Assembly (NCBI GenBank): GCA_025924755.1
Contig: JAICHT010000245.1
Location: 1 to 5,407, forward strand
Origin: Chitinophagaceae bacterium
GTDB lineage: Bacteria; Bacteroidota; Bacteroidia; Chitinophagales; Chitinophagaceae
Reading direction: 5' to 3'
Length of the DNA stretch: 5,407 nt
Numbering within the stretch: position 1 is the first letter of the stretch; each line of letters opens with the position of its first letter. This document shows, one piece after another, positions 5,027-5,407 of the stretch. A model generated the notes under the pieces. That model searched no databases, was not told the origin of the DNA, and worked only from the letters and a program-made list of their open reading frames with translations. Position numbers and translations under genes: made by a program.

Positions 5027-5407
5027 TTACCGAACGAAAACCTGCTTCATTATAAAGCCTTTTAGCGTAAACCATTGCGAGAATACTATATAGCGGCCTT
5101 TAATCTCTTTGTTTGCAATTAAAAATTTAAAATAAAGTAGTAATGATGCTCCGAACTTAATAAATAATTCCACAAACTTTTTTACCATACCCATACTGTT
5201 TCCTTCCGACCGAATCCTGATCTTCTCTTCATTTCCTGTTTTAAGATAGAGCCTTTTAAAGTTTTCATAAGTTAAACGATGGTTGTCAATATGATGATAT
5301 ACCAGTGCCTGTGGCAGGTAATAAATATGGCCGGATAATTTTTTTACCTGGAAGAATATGTACTTATCGTCGCTGCGAAATGTAAGCTCATTATTGAAGC
5401 CGCCTGC
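5027..5407 (-). CDS. C-terminal part of a GT2 family glycosyltransferase (5' partial, runs off window)
   Basis: Reading the minus strand from the window edge, the frame stays open for 126 residues and ends at TAA 5029-5027. No start codon is needed inside the window because the N-terminal half lies beyond it. The visible part fits the second half of a GT2 catalytic domain and its tail: GGFNNELTF at 2-10 followed by DD at 13-14, equal to the usual (E/D)D acceptor/base motif, then YYLPQALVYHHIDNHRLT at 29-46, with a conserved His after the strand, and KRLYLKTGNEEKIRIR at 51-66. Residues about 78-97 are hydrophobic and may touch or cross the membrane. The nucleotide and DxD motifs are off the window, so donor and subgroup cannot be judged. 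It converges on the WbbL-like gene with a 107-bp gap and extends the glycan cluster to the right. Confidence 0.82.
   Translation of the reverse strand, partial: AGGFNNELTFRSDDKYIFFQVKKLSGHIYYLPQALVYHHIDNHRLTYENFKRLYLKTGNEEKIRIRSEGNSMGMVKKFVELFIKFGASLLLYFKFLIANKEIKGRYIVFSQWFTLKGFIMKQVFVR

Noticed and set aside
1..5407. CRISPR arrays, tRNA or rRNA genes, insertion sequences and phage attachment sites
   Set aside because: I looked for spaced repeats, cloverleaf-like segments, transposase motifs and terminal inverted repeats and saw none.

Overview
The window looks like part of a surface-polysaccharide biosynthesis region from a member of the Bacteroidota, probably a Chitinophagaceae- or Sphingobacteriales-like bacterium. 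The clues are a C-terminal type IX secretion/gliding-motility sorting domain at the left edge, AT-rich DNA (about 32-39% GC in the parts I counted), promoter-like TAnnTTTG boxes instead of a sigma70 -10, and a lack of clear Shine-Dalgarno sequences. The genus cannot be named from the sequence alone.

Layout, left to right. (1) 1-485, plus strand: the 3' end of a large secreted protein ending in a CHU_C-type sorting domain. (2) 486-714: AT-rich convergent intergenic DNA with one weak hairpin. (3) 715-1242, minus strand: a lipoprotein with a lipocalin-like look and its own candidate promoter. (4) 2929 down to 1348, minus strand: a two-gene unit made of a SAM-dependent methyltransferase broken by one in-frame TAA, then an RfbF-like rhamnosyltransferase-type GT2 that starts 1 nt after the methyltransferase stop. 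(5) 2930-2957: a 28-bp divergent promoter region with two facing -7-like boxes. (6) 2958-4919, plus strand: two GT2 glycosyltransferases in tandem, in the same frame, separated by one stop and two codons. The second uses a TTG start and has a C-terminal membrane segment. (7) 4920-5026: a convergent gap with a strong hairpin. (8) 5027-5407, minus strand: the C-terminal part of a fourth GT2 that runs off the window and has no start codon inside it.

Together the four glycosyltransferases and the sugar or glycan methyltransferase would assemble and decorate a repeat unit of an O-antigen-like or capsular polysaccharide at the cytoplasmic face of the inner membrane. The neighbouring sorting-domain protein and lipoprotein are cell-envelope genes but need not belong to the pathway.

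I see no sign of a wholly new system. The most notable points are the single nonsense codon in an otherwise intact methyltransferase, an exact 12-bp duplication (FFPG-FFPG) beside the catalytic DxD-like motif of the RfbF-like enzyme, an 18-bp perfect palindrome at the junction of the tandem GT genes, and the interlocked divergent promoter boxes, which coincide with a step in base composition.
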